Origin: Flavobacterium xanthum
GTDB taxonomy: Bacteria > Bacteroidota > Bacteroidia > Flavobacteriales > Flavobacteriaceae
Length of the DNA: 64,000 bases
Assembly: GCF_900142695.1 (NCBI RefSeq)
Contig: NZ_FRBU01000002.1
Span: 94,008-158,007 of the forward strand
Direction: 5' to 3'
The notes beneath the pieces were generated by a model, which did no database searches, was not told the DNA's origin, and saw nothing but the letters and a program-made list of their open reading frames with translations. The position numbers and the translations under genes were made by a program. Shown in pieces: positions 44,773 to 54,018 of the stretch. Every line of letters starts with the position of its first letter. Position 1 is the first letter of the stretch.

Positions 44773-47700
44773 ATGTTTTCAAAATTCATTGACAGACCGG
44801 TATTGTCAACGGTGATTTCTATTATCATCGTAATTTTGGGAGTTTTAGGGTTAATCTCACTTCCAGTTTCACAATATCCAGAAATAGCACCGCCTACGGT
44901 AACTGTATCAGCAAATTATCAAGGTGCCAGTGCCGAAGTGGTAATGAGCTCGGTGGTAATTCCATTAGAAGAACAAATAAACGGTGTTGAAGACATGACT
45001 TATATGACTTCTACATCAAATAATGATGGTTCGGCAGCCATAAATATTTACTTTAAATTAGGTACAAATCCAGATTTGGCAGCAGTAAATGTGCAAAATC
45101 GGGTTTCTCGCGCTACACCTTTGTTACCGCAAGAAGTTACAAGAGCCGGTGTCACGACTTCAAAGAGACAAAGTGATAATATTTTGATTTTATCATTGTA
45201 CAGTGACAATCCCGATTACGATGATACTTTTCTTCAGAATTATGCTAACATCAATATTTTACCAAAAATAAAACGTGTAGCCGGAGTTGGTGAAGCAATG
45301 ATTTTTGGACAAAAAGACTACTCCATGCGTATTTGGCTTAAGCCAGATGTAATGGGAGCTTATGGACTTGTACCTTCAGACATTACCGCTTTATTGGCGG
45401 AGCAAAATATTGAAGCTGCTCCTGGTCAGTTAGGTGAAAGTGGGGACCAATCTTTTCAATATGCTTTAAAATACAAAGGGCGTTTACAAAATGTAAAAGA
45501 GTTCGAAGAAATTATTATTCGTTCAACCGAAAACGGAGAAATCCTTAAGTTAGGCGATGTTGCCAAAATTGAGTTGGGAGCTGTCAATTATGCTAGTAAT
45601 GCCTACACCAATGGAAACAAATCTATTGCCATTGCAATTGCTCAAACAGCAGGATCTAATGCACAAGAAGTAATTGAGGGTTCGTTAAAAGTACTAGATG
45701 ATGCGGAAGTAAATTTCCCAAAAGGGGTAAAATATGCCACATTAATTAATGCAAACGACTTCCTAGATGAATCTATTACAAAAGTGATTCATACCTTAAT
45801 AGAAGCCTTCATATTAGTATTTATTGTAGTTTTCATCTTCTTACAAGACTGGAGATCAACTTTGATTCCGGCTATTTCAGTTCCTGTTGCAATTGTGGGA
45901 ACGTTCTTTTTCCTAAGTTTATTTGGCTTTACCATAAATTTACTAACGCTTTTTGCTTTAGTCCTCGCAGTGGGAATTGTGGTCGATGATGCCATTGTCG
46001 TCGTTGAGGCCGTCCATGCCAAAATGGAAGCTGGAGAACATGATCCCAAAAAAGCGGCTCACAGTGCCATGCAAGATATCAGTAGTGCGATTGTTTCCAT
46101 TACGCTTGTTATGTCAGCGGTATTTATTCCAGTTTCATTTATCAGTGGATCAGCGGGCGTTTTTTACAAGCAGTTTGGAATAACTTTAGCTGTTGCGATA
46201 GTATTATCAGCTATTAATGCCTTGACACTTTCCCCGGCTTTATGTGCCATTTTCTTAAAAGAACACGATAAAAGTGCTAAGAAAAAAGGTTTTGCAGCGC
46301 GCTTTTTTACTGCATTTAATGTTGGATTTGAAACCACAACTGCTAAATATAAAAGATCTGTTGAGTTTTTTATAAAACGAAAATGGTTGGCCTTTCTAGG
46401 AATTGCAGTCTTTGCAGGGATATTTATCTTGTTATTAAATATTACTCCAAAAGCTTTTGTACCAGGTGAAGATACGGGAGCGATACTGTCCGATGTTTCT
46501 CTTCCTCCAGGTACTTCATTGGAAAGAACGGAAGAGGTTTTATTACAAATCGAAAATAAGGTAAAAGACATTCCTGAAATAAAAGAAGTGCTTCGTATAT
46601 CAGGTCGAAGTTTACTAAGTGGTACCGGAAGTAACTACGGAATGGTAATCGTAAAATTGAAAACTTGGGCGGAACGTAAAGAAACGAATCAAGAAATAAA
46701 TGCAGTTGTACAGGAATTATTTAAACGAACTGCTTCAGTAAAAGATGCAAAAGTACTTTATTTTGCTCGTCCTACACTTGTTGGTTTTGGTTTTACCAAT
46801 GGCTTTGAATTTCAATTACAAGACCAAAAAGGAGGAACAATTTCGGAACTAAGTGAAGTAAACAATAAATTTTTGGCAGCTTTAAACAGCCGTCCTGAAA
46901 TCAAATATGCGACTACTTCTTTTTCTCCAAATTATCCGCAATACCGAATTGATTTGAATGTGGCTTCCATAAAAAAATCAGGTTTAACAGTTACTGATGT
47001 TTTAGGAACGATGCAAGGATATTACGGTGGTGTTTATGCTTCTAATTTCAACAAATTTGGTAAACAGTTTCGTGTGGTTTACCAGTCTGAACCAGAATTT
47101 AGAAGTAATCCCGAATCATTAAATAAAGTGCTGGTCAGAAATAATAACGGTCAAATGGCTCCTATTTCACAATTTGTGACATTGGTAAAAGTATTTGGTC
47201 CTCAAGCAATAGAGCGATTCAATTTGTTTACTTCTGTAAAAATTACTGGTGCTCCTAACGAAGGTTTCAGTTCTGGCGATGCTATTAAAGCAGTTGAAGA
47301 AGTGGCAAGTCAAAGTTTACCTGTTGGTTATGGCTATGAGTTTTCAGGAATGACTCGTGAGGAAATTAGTGCCGGTGGTCAAACATTGTATATTTTCCTT
47401 TTGTGTTTGGTATTTGTCTATTTCTTGTTAGCTGCTCAATACGAGAGTTATATGTTGCCTTTTGCCGTATTAATTTCATTACCAATTGGTTTAGCGGGAG
47501 CGTACTTATTTGCTTATTTATTTGATGTAAGTGATAATATTTACTTACAAATAACACTAATTATGCTTATTGGATTGCTGGCTAAGAACGCCATTTTGAT
47601 CATCGAGTTTTCTGTAGATTCTAGAAAAAAAGGAATGAGTATTACACAAGCTGCTATTAACGGCGCAGTTGCGCGTTTGCGTCCTATTTTGATGACATCA

Positions 47701-47943
47701 TTTGCATTTATTTTTGGATTATTGCCTTTAATGTTAGCTAAAGGAGCCGGAGCTGTTGGGAACAACGCTATTGGAACTGGAGCAATTGGGGGAATGTTAA
47801 TAGGAACTATTTTTGGAGTTTTTGTGATACCTATATTATTTATTGTTTTCCAAACCTTACAGGAAAAAATTTCTACAAAGCCACTTCCTATAGAAAATCA
47901 GGATTCAAATGTCACACTTTTAAACAAAGAAAATGAAAAATAA
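44773..47943 (+). CDS. HAE1-family RND multidrug efflux pump
   Basis: The 1056-residue protein is a hydrophobe/amphiphile RND transporter: N-terminal FSKFIDRPVLSTVISII, 12 membrane helices, and two large periplasmic loops. Helix 4 carries the proton-relay acids in LALVLAVGIVVDDAIVVVEA near 400-415, and a late GLLAKNAILIIEF near 930 gives the lysine. It exports drugs, bile-salt-like compounds or dyes by proton antiport in complex with the adaptor and channel encoded beside it. It overlaps the channel gene by 11 bases. Confidence 0.95.
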   Translation: MFSKFIDRPVLSTVISIIIVILGVLGLISLPVSQYPEIAPPTVTVSANYQGASAEVVMSSVVIPLEEQINGVEDMTYMTSTSNNDGSAAINIYFKLGTNPDLAAVNVQNRVSRATPLLPQEVTRAGVTTSKRQSDNILILSLYSDNPDYDDTFLQNYANINILPKIKRVAGVGEAMIFGQKDYSMRIWLKPDVMGAYGLVPSDITALLAEQNIEAAPGQLGESGDQSFQYALKYKGRLQNVKEFEEIIIRSTENGEILKLGDVAKIELGAVNYASNAYTNGNKSIAIAIAQTAGSNAQEVIEGSLKVLDDAEVNFPKGVKYATLINANDFLDESITKVIHTLIEAFILVFIVVFIFLQDWRSTLIPAISVPVAIVGTFFFLSLFGFTINLLTLFALVLAVGIVVDDAIVVVEAVHAKMEAGEHDPKKAAHSAMQDISSAIVSITLVMSAVFIPVSFISGSAGVFYKQFGITLAVAIVLSAINALTLSPALCAIFLKEHDKSAKKKGFAARFFTAFNVGFETTTAKYKRSVEFFIKRKWLAFLGIAVFAGIFILLLNITPKAFVPGEDTGAILSDVSLPPGTSLERTEEVLLQIENKVKDIPEIKEVLRISGRSLLSGTGSNYGMVIVKLKTWAERKETNQEINAVVQELFKRTASVKDAKVLYFARPTLVGFGFTNGFEFQLQDQKGGTISELSEVNNKFLAALNSRPEIKYATTSFSPNYPQYRIDLNVASIKKSGLTVTDVLGTMQGYYGGVYASNFNKFGKQFRVVYQSEPEFRSNPESLNKVLVRNNNGQMAPISQFVTLVKVFGPQAIERFNLFTSVKITGAPNEGFSSGDAIKAVEEVASQSLPVGYGYEFSGMTREEISAGGQTLYIFLLCLVFVYFLLAAQYESYMLPFAVLISLPIGLAGAYLFAYLFDVSDNIYLQITLIMLIGLLAKNAILIIEFSVDSRKKGMSITQAAINGAVARLRPILMTSFAFIFGLLPLMLAKGAGAVGNNAIGTGAIGGMLIGTIFGVFVIPILFIVFQTLQEKISTKPLPIENQDSNVTLLNKENEK

Positions 47944-49333
47944 GTTAACCAAAATAGCTGTACTTGTCATAACCGCAACGGTAATGCAATCGTGCTTTGT
48001 GGCCAAAGAATACAAACGACCGGAATTAAAAACGGAAAATTTATACCGAAACGAAATCGTTTCAACCGATACCGTTTCTCTTGCCAATGTTGCTTGGAAA
48101 AACGTTTTTACGGATCCGCTTTTACAGGGATATATCAAGAAGGGGTTAGAAAATAATTTGGATATTAAAATTGCCATGCAAAATATTGTGGCGGCAGAGG
48201 CGACCATGAAACAAGGAAAAGCGGGGTACTTCCCTACTCTTTCTGCAGGTGCCGATTGGACGCATCAGGAACTTTCTAGAAACAGTCAGTTTGGCGCCTT
48301 ATTACAAGACAGAAGTACCAATCAATATCAATTGACTGGAAGCCTCTCTTGGGAAGCCGATATTTGGGGGAAAATAAGAAGTAATAAGCGTGCTGCAAAT
48401 GCTGCTTACCTTCAAACTACAGCTGCAAACCAAGCAGTAAAAACCCAATTGATAGCTACTATTGCTGTGACCTATTATCAATTGCTTTCGGTTGATGCAC
48501 AGATAAAATTAGCAGAGAAAACCTTGGTAAACAGAAACCAAAGTGTCGAAACTATTATTGCATTAAAAAAAGCGGGAAATGTAACCGAAGTTGGCGTTAA
48601 GCAAACCGAAGCTCAGAAATATGCCACTGAAATCATTATTGCCGATTTAAAGAACAGCATTATCATTCTTGAAAATACCTTAAGCATTCTTATGGGCGAA
48701 GGTTCTGCAAAAATTGAAAGAAGCACTTTTGAAAATCAATTGATGCAACCCAATATTACGCTTGGTGTACCTGCAACTTTGCTTAGAAACAGGCCAGATG
48801 TGATTGCAGCAGAATACAACTTAATTTCTAATTTTGAACAAACTAATGTAGCCAAAAGTAATTTTTATCCAACATTAAAACTTACAGCATCAGGGGGACT
48901 TCAAAGTATTGATCTGAAAGAATGGTTTAGTGCTAATTCCATCTTTGCCAACATAATTACTGGTTTAACACAGCCTATTTTCAATCAGCGCCAAATTAAA
49001 ACGAGATTCGAAATTGCAAAAGCCAATCAAGAAAAAGCTTATCTACAGTTTGAGCAGTCACTTTTAACCGCTGGAAAAGAAGTTTCAGATGCTTTGGCTC
49101 AATACAATAATGAGACCTATAAACTTACCGTAAGAGAAAAGCAAGTGGACGCGTTAAATAAAGCCACCGATTATTCAGATGAATTATTGACGTACGGTTT
49201 AGCCAATTATTTAGAAGTTTTGACCGTAAAAGACAATGCCTTGAATGCCGAACTAAGTTTAATAGACAATAAATTCCAACAATATAAAGCGATAATTCAA
49301 TTGTACAGAGCCCTTGGTGGTGGCTGGCAGTAA
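47933..49333 (+). CDS. TolC-family outer-membrane efflux lipoprotein
   Basis: The 466-residue protein has a lipoprotein signal (MKNKLTKIAVLVITATVMQSC) and is of the NodT/OprM type. Typical segments are WKNVFTDPLLQGYIKKGLENN near 53, SLSWEADIWGKIRSNKRAA near 128, VGVPATLLRNRPDVIAAEYNL-like LRNRPDVIAAE near 285, and the terminal YRALGGGWQ. It forms the trimeric channel of the tripartite pump. It overlaps the RND gene and ends the operon before a strong terminator. Confidence 0.95.
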   Translation: MKNKLTKIAVLVITATVMQSCFVAKEYKRPELKTENLYRNEIVSTDTVSLANVAWKNVFTDPLLQGYIKKGLENNLDIKIAMQNIVAAEATMKQGKAGYFPTLSAGADWTHQELSRNSQFGALLQDRSTNQYQLTGSLSWEADIWGKIRSNKRAANAAYLQTTAANQAVKTQLIATIAVTYYQLLSVDAQIKLAEKTLVNRNQSVETIIALKKAGNVTEVGVKQTEAQKYATEIIIADLKNSIIILENTLSILMGEGSAKIERSTFENQLMQPNITLGVPATLLRNRPDVIAAEYNLISNFEQTNVAKSNFYPTLKLTASGGLQSIDLKEWFSANSIFANIITGLTQPIFNQRQIKTRFEIAKANQEKAYLQFEQSLLTAGKEVSDALAQYNNETYKLTVREKQVDALNKATDYSDELLTYGLANYLEVLTVKDNALNAELSLIDNKFQQYKAIIQLYRALGGGWQ

Positions 49334-49959
49334 TGAGATTGCTTGACTAATTATTATTGATTCCTGTTTGTTTCAAAACCACTGCTTTTTGTACCGGCAG
49401 TGGTTTTGTCGTTTATAGCCTTGATGTTCCAAATTTACTTTAGATTAAATAAAATCTAAAATTTTATCTCAGAACTGCAATCGTGTCAAAATTGAATAGA
49501 ATTACAAACAAGTAGATTTGTATGAGACAATCTTTTCTTTACTAAACTAGTTATAGATTAAGTTCATAAATAAACAAGCGCTAGCAACATATAAGCAATA
49601 ACTTCTAAACCACTGCCTATAGTTAAATAAAAAATTGATAGTTCTTATGTTGAAAAAAACAAAATATTCTCTGATTCTATCTATTTATAAAAAAAATATA
49701 GGAAGACGCTCTTGTATTGAAAACAAGAAATCCGCAAAAAAATATAAAAAATAAAAAAAGCGATACTGTGCCATTCTTGAAAAAAGAATTACTTTAGTCG
49801 ATTGGAGTGCTCTACCAAATAGAAGTGGAATTCCTTTTTATTATTCCTTATACGCTTGCGGAACTAGTAAATAATAAGATTGAAATGAAAAACCAGAATT
49901 TGGTTAAAGGCAGGATGGCTCCAAAAAAAACAATTAGATATTAAATTATATTTTAGAAG
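49334..49959. other. 626-base stretch without a gene
   Basis: Apart from the terminator at 49375-49407 I see no intact gene. A 17-base match to the D-arm region of tRNAs (49803-49819, minus strand) is isolated, with no anticodon or T arm nearby. The rest is AT-rich. Confidence 0.5.
49375..49407 (+). terminator. Terminator after the efflux operon
   Basis: AAAACCACTGC and GCAGTGGTTTT form an 11-base stem with an 11-base loop, 41 bases after the channel gene stop. Confidence 0.85.
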
Positions 49960-50688
49960 ATGAGATTAGAAGATTTTGACAATGACGAGGATAAAGTAAT
50001 CCAAGACCGATTGAAAAAAAAGACTTGGAATGAGATTAGAACCAATGATAGTTGGGCCATTTTTAAAATCATGGCCGAGTTCGTGAACGGTTATGAAAGT
50101 ATGGGGCGAATAGGCCCATGTGTGAGCATTTTTGGATCGGCTAGAACAAAACCGGAGGATCCATATTATTTACTGGCAGAGAAAATTGCCTATAAAATAA
50201 GCAAAGCAGGTTACGGTGTCATTACTGGCGGTGGACCAGGCATCATGGAAGCAGGTAATAAAGGCGCACATCTTGGTGGTGGAACATCAGTGGGACTTAA
50301 TATTGAGCTCCCGTTTGAACAACATTTTAACCCCTACATTGACAATGACAAAAACTTAAACTTTGATTATTTCTTTGTTAGAAAGGTGATGTTTGTCAAA
50401 TATTCTCAAGGTTTTGTCGTAATGCCAGGAGGTTTTGGTACTATGGACGAATTGTTTGAAGCAATGACTTTAATTCAAACAAAAAAAATAGCAAAATTCC
50501 CCATAATATTAGTAGGTAGCAGTTTTTGGTCAGGATTGATTGATTGGATAAAAACAGTCTTAGTTGAGAAAGAAAAAACCGTTCATATTGAAGATTTGGA
50601 ACTTTTTAAAATTGTTGATACCGAGGATGAAGTGGTTGATGTGCTGAACAAATTCTATAAAAAATACGATTTGTCTCCAAATTTTTAA
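49960..50688 (+). CDS. LOG-family (TIGR00730) phosphoribohydrolase
   Basis: The 242-residue protein has the LOG/lysine-decarboxylase-like fold: CVSIFGSARTKPED near residue 52, YGVITGGGPGIMEAGNKGA about 85-103, and MPGGFGTMDELFEAMTL near 155. The motifs PGGxGTxxE and GGGxG(I)ME are those of cytokinin-riboside monophosphate hydrolases and nucleotide 5'-monophosphate N-glycosidases. It may recycle AMP/GMP bases. It stands alone, with about 270 bases before it beyond the terminator region and a separate gene after it. Confidence 0.92.
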   Translation: MRLEDFDNDEDKVIQDRLKKKTWNEIRTNDSWAIFKIMAEFVNGYESMGRIGPCVSIFGSARTKPEDPYYLLAEKIAYKISKAGYGVITGGGPGIMEAGNKGAHLGGGTSVGLNIELPFEQHFNPYIDNDKNLNFDYFFVRKVMFVKYSQGFVVMPGGFGTMDELFEAMTLIQTKKIAKFPIILVGSSFWSGLIDWIKTVLVEKEKTVHIEDLELFKIVDTEDEVVDVLNKFYKKYDLSPNF

Positions 50689-51003
50689 AGACAAGCAGTT
50701 TAATCCAATTTTCAAAGGCTTTTTTATGCGATTTTACTACATATAATTCCCTACGTAAAAGGTTGATTTTATGTGCTAATTTGTTATTATTCTGATGTAA
50801 TATCTACTATTTTTGGACTAGAAAAACAGAAATTTATTAGACATGACTTTAAATTGTAGGATTTAGAAAAAATTTACCCCAAATTAGCCAATTATCATTA
50901 TAATTGTTTGAAATTTATATTGAAAAATTTGCTAATTTGCGGTAAATAAATCGTTGGATAAACAGACAACTACTTTCATTTCTTTACATTTTAAAACAGA
51001 TAC
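50689..51003. other. 315-base stretch with a nested inverted repeat
   Basis: No gene is seen. At 50873-50946 two 16-base arms (TTTACC-C/G-CAAATTAGC type) match at 15 of 16 positions around a 42-base AT-rich centre. That centre itself starts with a small palindrome (50889-50906). This ends 57 bases before the next gene. Confidence 0.6.
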
Positions 51004-53832
51004 TTGAAATCAATTTATAAAATTTTCCTTTTTATTCTTGTTTTATTGACTTCCATAAAACAGCAAGCGCAACACCATTCTAAGATGACTGTTGCGCTCA
51101 ATACGGAAAATAAAACCTTGCTCATAAAGCAAGAAATCACCTTCTTCAATGAGTCAAACGATACTTTAAAATCAATTGTTTTAAATGATTGGAATAACGC
51201 CTATTCTAATAAAAATACACCATTAGCCAAGCGATTTTCGGATGAATTTTATAGAGGTTTTCACTTAGCAAAAGAGGAAGAACGAGGTAGCACCAGCAAT
51301 CTAATTATTACTACTACCAATCAACAATTTTTATCTTGGAATAAAACAGAGGAAAACCCTGATTATGTGGTTCTACAATTACAAGAGCCATTACTTCCCC
51401 ATCAAAAAATCACGTTCCATCTCTCCTATCTCTCTAAGATTCCTAGTGATAAATTTACAAAATATGGCTACAATAACAATGGAATTTTACACCTGAAAAA
51501 CTGGTACTTAACTCCTGCACGTTATGAAAATCATGCTTTTGTAACCAACAGTAACAACAATTTAGATGATATTGCCAATGCTCTTTCTGACTTTGAAATC
51601 GAGCTAACAACGCCTGCAGCTTTAGAAGTAACATCGGATTTAAACGTTTCAAAGGCTATTGTCGATAAAGATCTTAAAAACTACACATTTTCAGGACGAA
51701 ACAGAACGGATTTTAGTATGATTTTAGAGCCTAAATCTAGTTTTGAGAGTTATAAAAACGCTTCCGTTGAGGTTCTTACTGATTTAAAAAATAATAAATT
51801 AGATGGCATTCAAAAAGCAATTGTAATTGACCTAATCGTTACTTATGTAAATAATTTGATAGGGAAATACCCTAATGATAAAATTCTGGTGACCCAGACA
51901 AATTATGATAGAAATCCATTTTACGGACTAAATCAATTACCCTCGTTTTTAAGTCCGTTTCCAGATGAATTTATTTTCGAAATCAAATTTTTGAAAACTT
52001 ATCTAAATGAATATTTAAAAACTAGTTTGCATTTAGATCCTAGAAAAGACAATTGGATTTATGACGGAATTCAAGTTTATACCATGATGAAATACATGGA
52101 TGAACATCATCCCAATACAAAAATGATGGGAAGTGCATCCAACATTCGATTATTAAAAAGTTTTAATCTCACTAATATAGATTTCAACGGACAATACAGC
52201 TATTTCTACATGTTAATGGCACGTAAAAATTTAGACCAACCTGTAAGCTCACCAAAAAACACTTTAATTAAGTTTAACGAGCAAATTGCAAGTAAATACC
52301 GCGCTGGATTAAGTATTCGATTTTTGGATGATTATTTTCAAAATAACACTGTACCCAATAGCATTAAACAATTTTACGTTTTAAATAAGGCCCAACAAGT
52401 AGCGCGATGTGATTTTGAACATGTATTAAAATCAAATACTACTAAAGATATTAGTTGGTTTTTTAATACCATCATTGATTCAAGAGACATTATCGATTTT
52501 AAATTCTCAACCGTTGTAAAAACAAAAGACAGCATTACATTTTCAGTTAAAAATCGAACAGGAGCACCAATCCCAATTCCTATTTATGGAACAAAAAAAG
52601 GAGAAATCGTGTTCAAGCAATGGCTGGATATTGAAGAATGTGATAGCACCTTCACTATTGCCCGAAACAGCATTGATAAAATTATTTTAAATTTAAAAAA
52701 TGAAGTTCCCGAATATAATTTAAGAAACAATTGGAAAAAAATTGAAGGTTTTTTTCCTAATAATCGGCCTTTAAAATTTGTTTTTATGAAAGATTTAGAG
52801 GATCCTTATTACAATCAAGTCCTCTATGTTCCTTCGATTTATTATAATCTGTATGATGGAGTAACTCCTGGAATTAGGTTGCACAACAAGACTATCTTGG
52901 AAAAACCATTTATCTTTGATGTAAATCCTTCCTACTCAACAAAATCTAAAAATTTATCAGGTTCAGCCGTATTTGTAGTCAATCAAAATTTCAGGAACAG
53001 TACTCTTTATAATGCCAGGTATTCTATAAGTGGTTCCTATTTTCATTATGCAGAAGATGCTGCCTATTTAAGATTGAATCCGTCGTTGCAATTGCGCATT
53101 CGAGAACCCAATTTTAGAGACAATAGAAAACAATTATTTTCTTTCCGACAAGTAATTGTAAACAAGGAAAAAAGTGCTTTAGTGATTGATAATTCTCCTG
53201 AAAATTATTCCGTTTTTGATGCAAGGTATATCAATACAAAAACAGAAGTTACGAATCATTTCAATATTATGACGGATTTACAAATTTCGGGAAAATTCGG
53301 AAAAATAACCGGTGAAATAGAATATCGAAAACTATTTGAGAACAACCGTCAAATTAATTTGCGTTTTTATGCAGGAACCTTTTTGTACAACAAAACCCAA
53401 TCGGATTTCTTTAGCTTCGCATTGGATAGACCAACAGATTATCTTTTTGATTACAACTATTTTGGAAGATCCGAAAGCACAGGCCTTTTTAGTCAACAAT
53501 ATATAGTAGCAGAAGGCGGATTTAAATCTAAAATTGCCACCCCTTTTGCCAATCGCTGGATTACGAGCTTAAATGCAAGTTACAGTATTTGGAATTGGAT
53601 AGAAGCCTATGGCGACATTGGTTTAATCAAAAATGCAGACACAAAAGGAAGGTTTGTTTACGATAGCGGCATCCGTCTCAATTTAGTTACAGACTACTTT
53701 GAATTGTATTTTCCAATCTATTCTAATAATGGATGGGAAATAGCACAAGATAATTATAACGAAAAAATACGTTTTATTGTTACATTTTCTCCTAAAACAT
53801 TAATCAATCTTTTTAATCGAAAATGGTTCTAA
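51004..53832 (+). CDS. Outer-membrane protein with degenerate M1-peptidase-like domain
   Basis: The only usable start is TTG 51004; a stop lies just upstream in frame. The 942-residue product has a signal peptide (about residues 1-23, ending QQAQ). The N-terminal half (about 25-460) follows the order of M1 metallopeptidases: beta-sandwich, then a helical catalytic domain. The zinc motif is lost: FEIKF (325-329) stands where HExxH is expected, and WIYDG (351-355) replaces the W-x-x-E-G element. The C-terminal half (about 560-942) is aromatic beta-strand rich and ends in Trp-Phe, as an outer-membrane barrel. The role is unknown, possibly peptide binding or surface scaffolding. Confidence 0.75.
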   Translation: MKSIYKIFLFILVLLTSIKQQAQHHSKMTVALNTENKTLLIKQEITFFNESNDTLKSIVLNDWNNAYSNKNTPLAKRFSDEFYRGFHLAKEEERGSTSNLIITTTNQQFLSWNKTEENPDYVVLQLQEPLLPHQKITFHLSYLSKIPSDKFTKYGYNNNGILHLKNWYLTPARYENHAFVTNSNNNLDDIANALSDFEIELTTPAALEVTSDLNVSKAIVDKDLKNYTFSGRNRTDFSMILEPKSSFESYKNASVEVLTDLKNNKLDGIQKAIVIDLIVTYVNNLIGKYPNDKILVTQTNYDRNPFYGLNQLPSFLSPFPDEFIFEIKFLKTYLNEYLKTSLHLDPRKDNWIYDGIQVYTMMKYMDEHHPNTKMMGSASNIRLLKSFNLTNIDFNGQYSYFYMLMARKNLDQPVSSPKNTLIKFNEQIASKYRAGLSIRFLDDYFQNNTVPNSIKQFYVLNKAQQVARCDFEHVLKSNTTKDISWFFNTIIDSRDIIDFKFSTVVKTKDSITFSVKNRTGAPIPIPIYGTKKGEIVFKQWLDIEECDSTFTIARNSIDKIILNLKNEVPEYNLRNNWKKIEGFFPNNRPLKFVFMKDLEDPYYNQVLYVPSIYYNLYDGVTPGIRLHNKTILEKPFIFDVNPSYSTKSKNLSGSAVFVVNQNFRNSTLYNARYSISGSYFHYAEDAAYLRLNPSLQLRIREPNFRDNRKQLFSFRQVIVNKEKSALVIDNSPENYSVFDARYINTKTEVTNHFNIMTDLQISGKFGKITGEIEYRKLFENNRQINLRFYAGTFLYNKTQSDFFSFALDRPTDYLFDYNYFGRSESTGLFSQQYIVAEGGFKSKIATPFANRWITSLNASYSIWNWIEAYGDIGLIKNADTKGRFVYDSGIRLNLVTDYFELYFPIYSNNGWEIAQDNYNEKIRFIVTFSPKTLINLFNRKWF

Positions 53833-53985
53833 TCGAATATAATTATGATTATTTATTAAACTATTAGTAATAAAAGGCTCTTTAAATTACACATAATAAA
53901 AAAATAAAGTTCTTTTTACTAGAATAAATTGCAATAATTAAATTCTATTTTTTTCAATGTGCTATGAAAATAGGTTGTTTTTAAG

Positions 53986-53993
53986 TAAATTTG
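53986..53993 (+). promoter_or_regulatory. Promoter -7 box for the E1 gene
   Basis: TAAATTTG fits TAnnTTTG, 25 bases before the start of the 2-oxoacid dehydrogenase gene. Confidence 0.5.
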
Positions 53994-54018
53994 CTTCATA
54001 AAGTTATACTTTTCAATT

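Noticed and set aside
49803..49819. 17-base stretch matching a tRNA D-arm region on the minus strand
   Set aside because: No acceptor stem, anticodon arm or T arm follows, so it is not a tRNA; a decayed remnant or chance match is possible.
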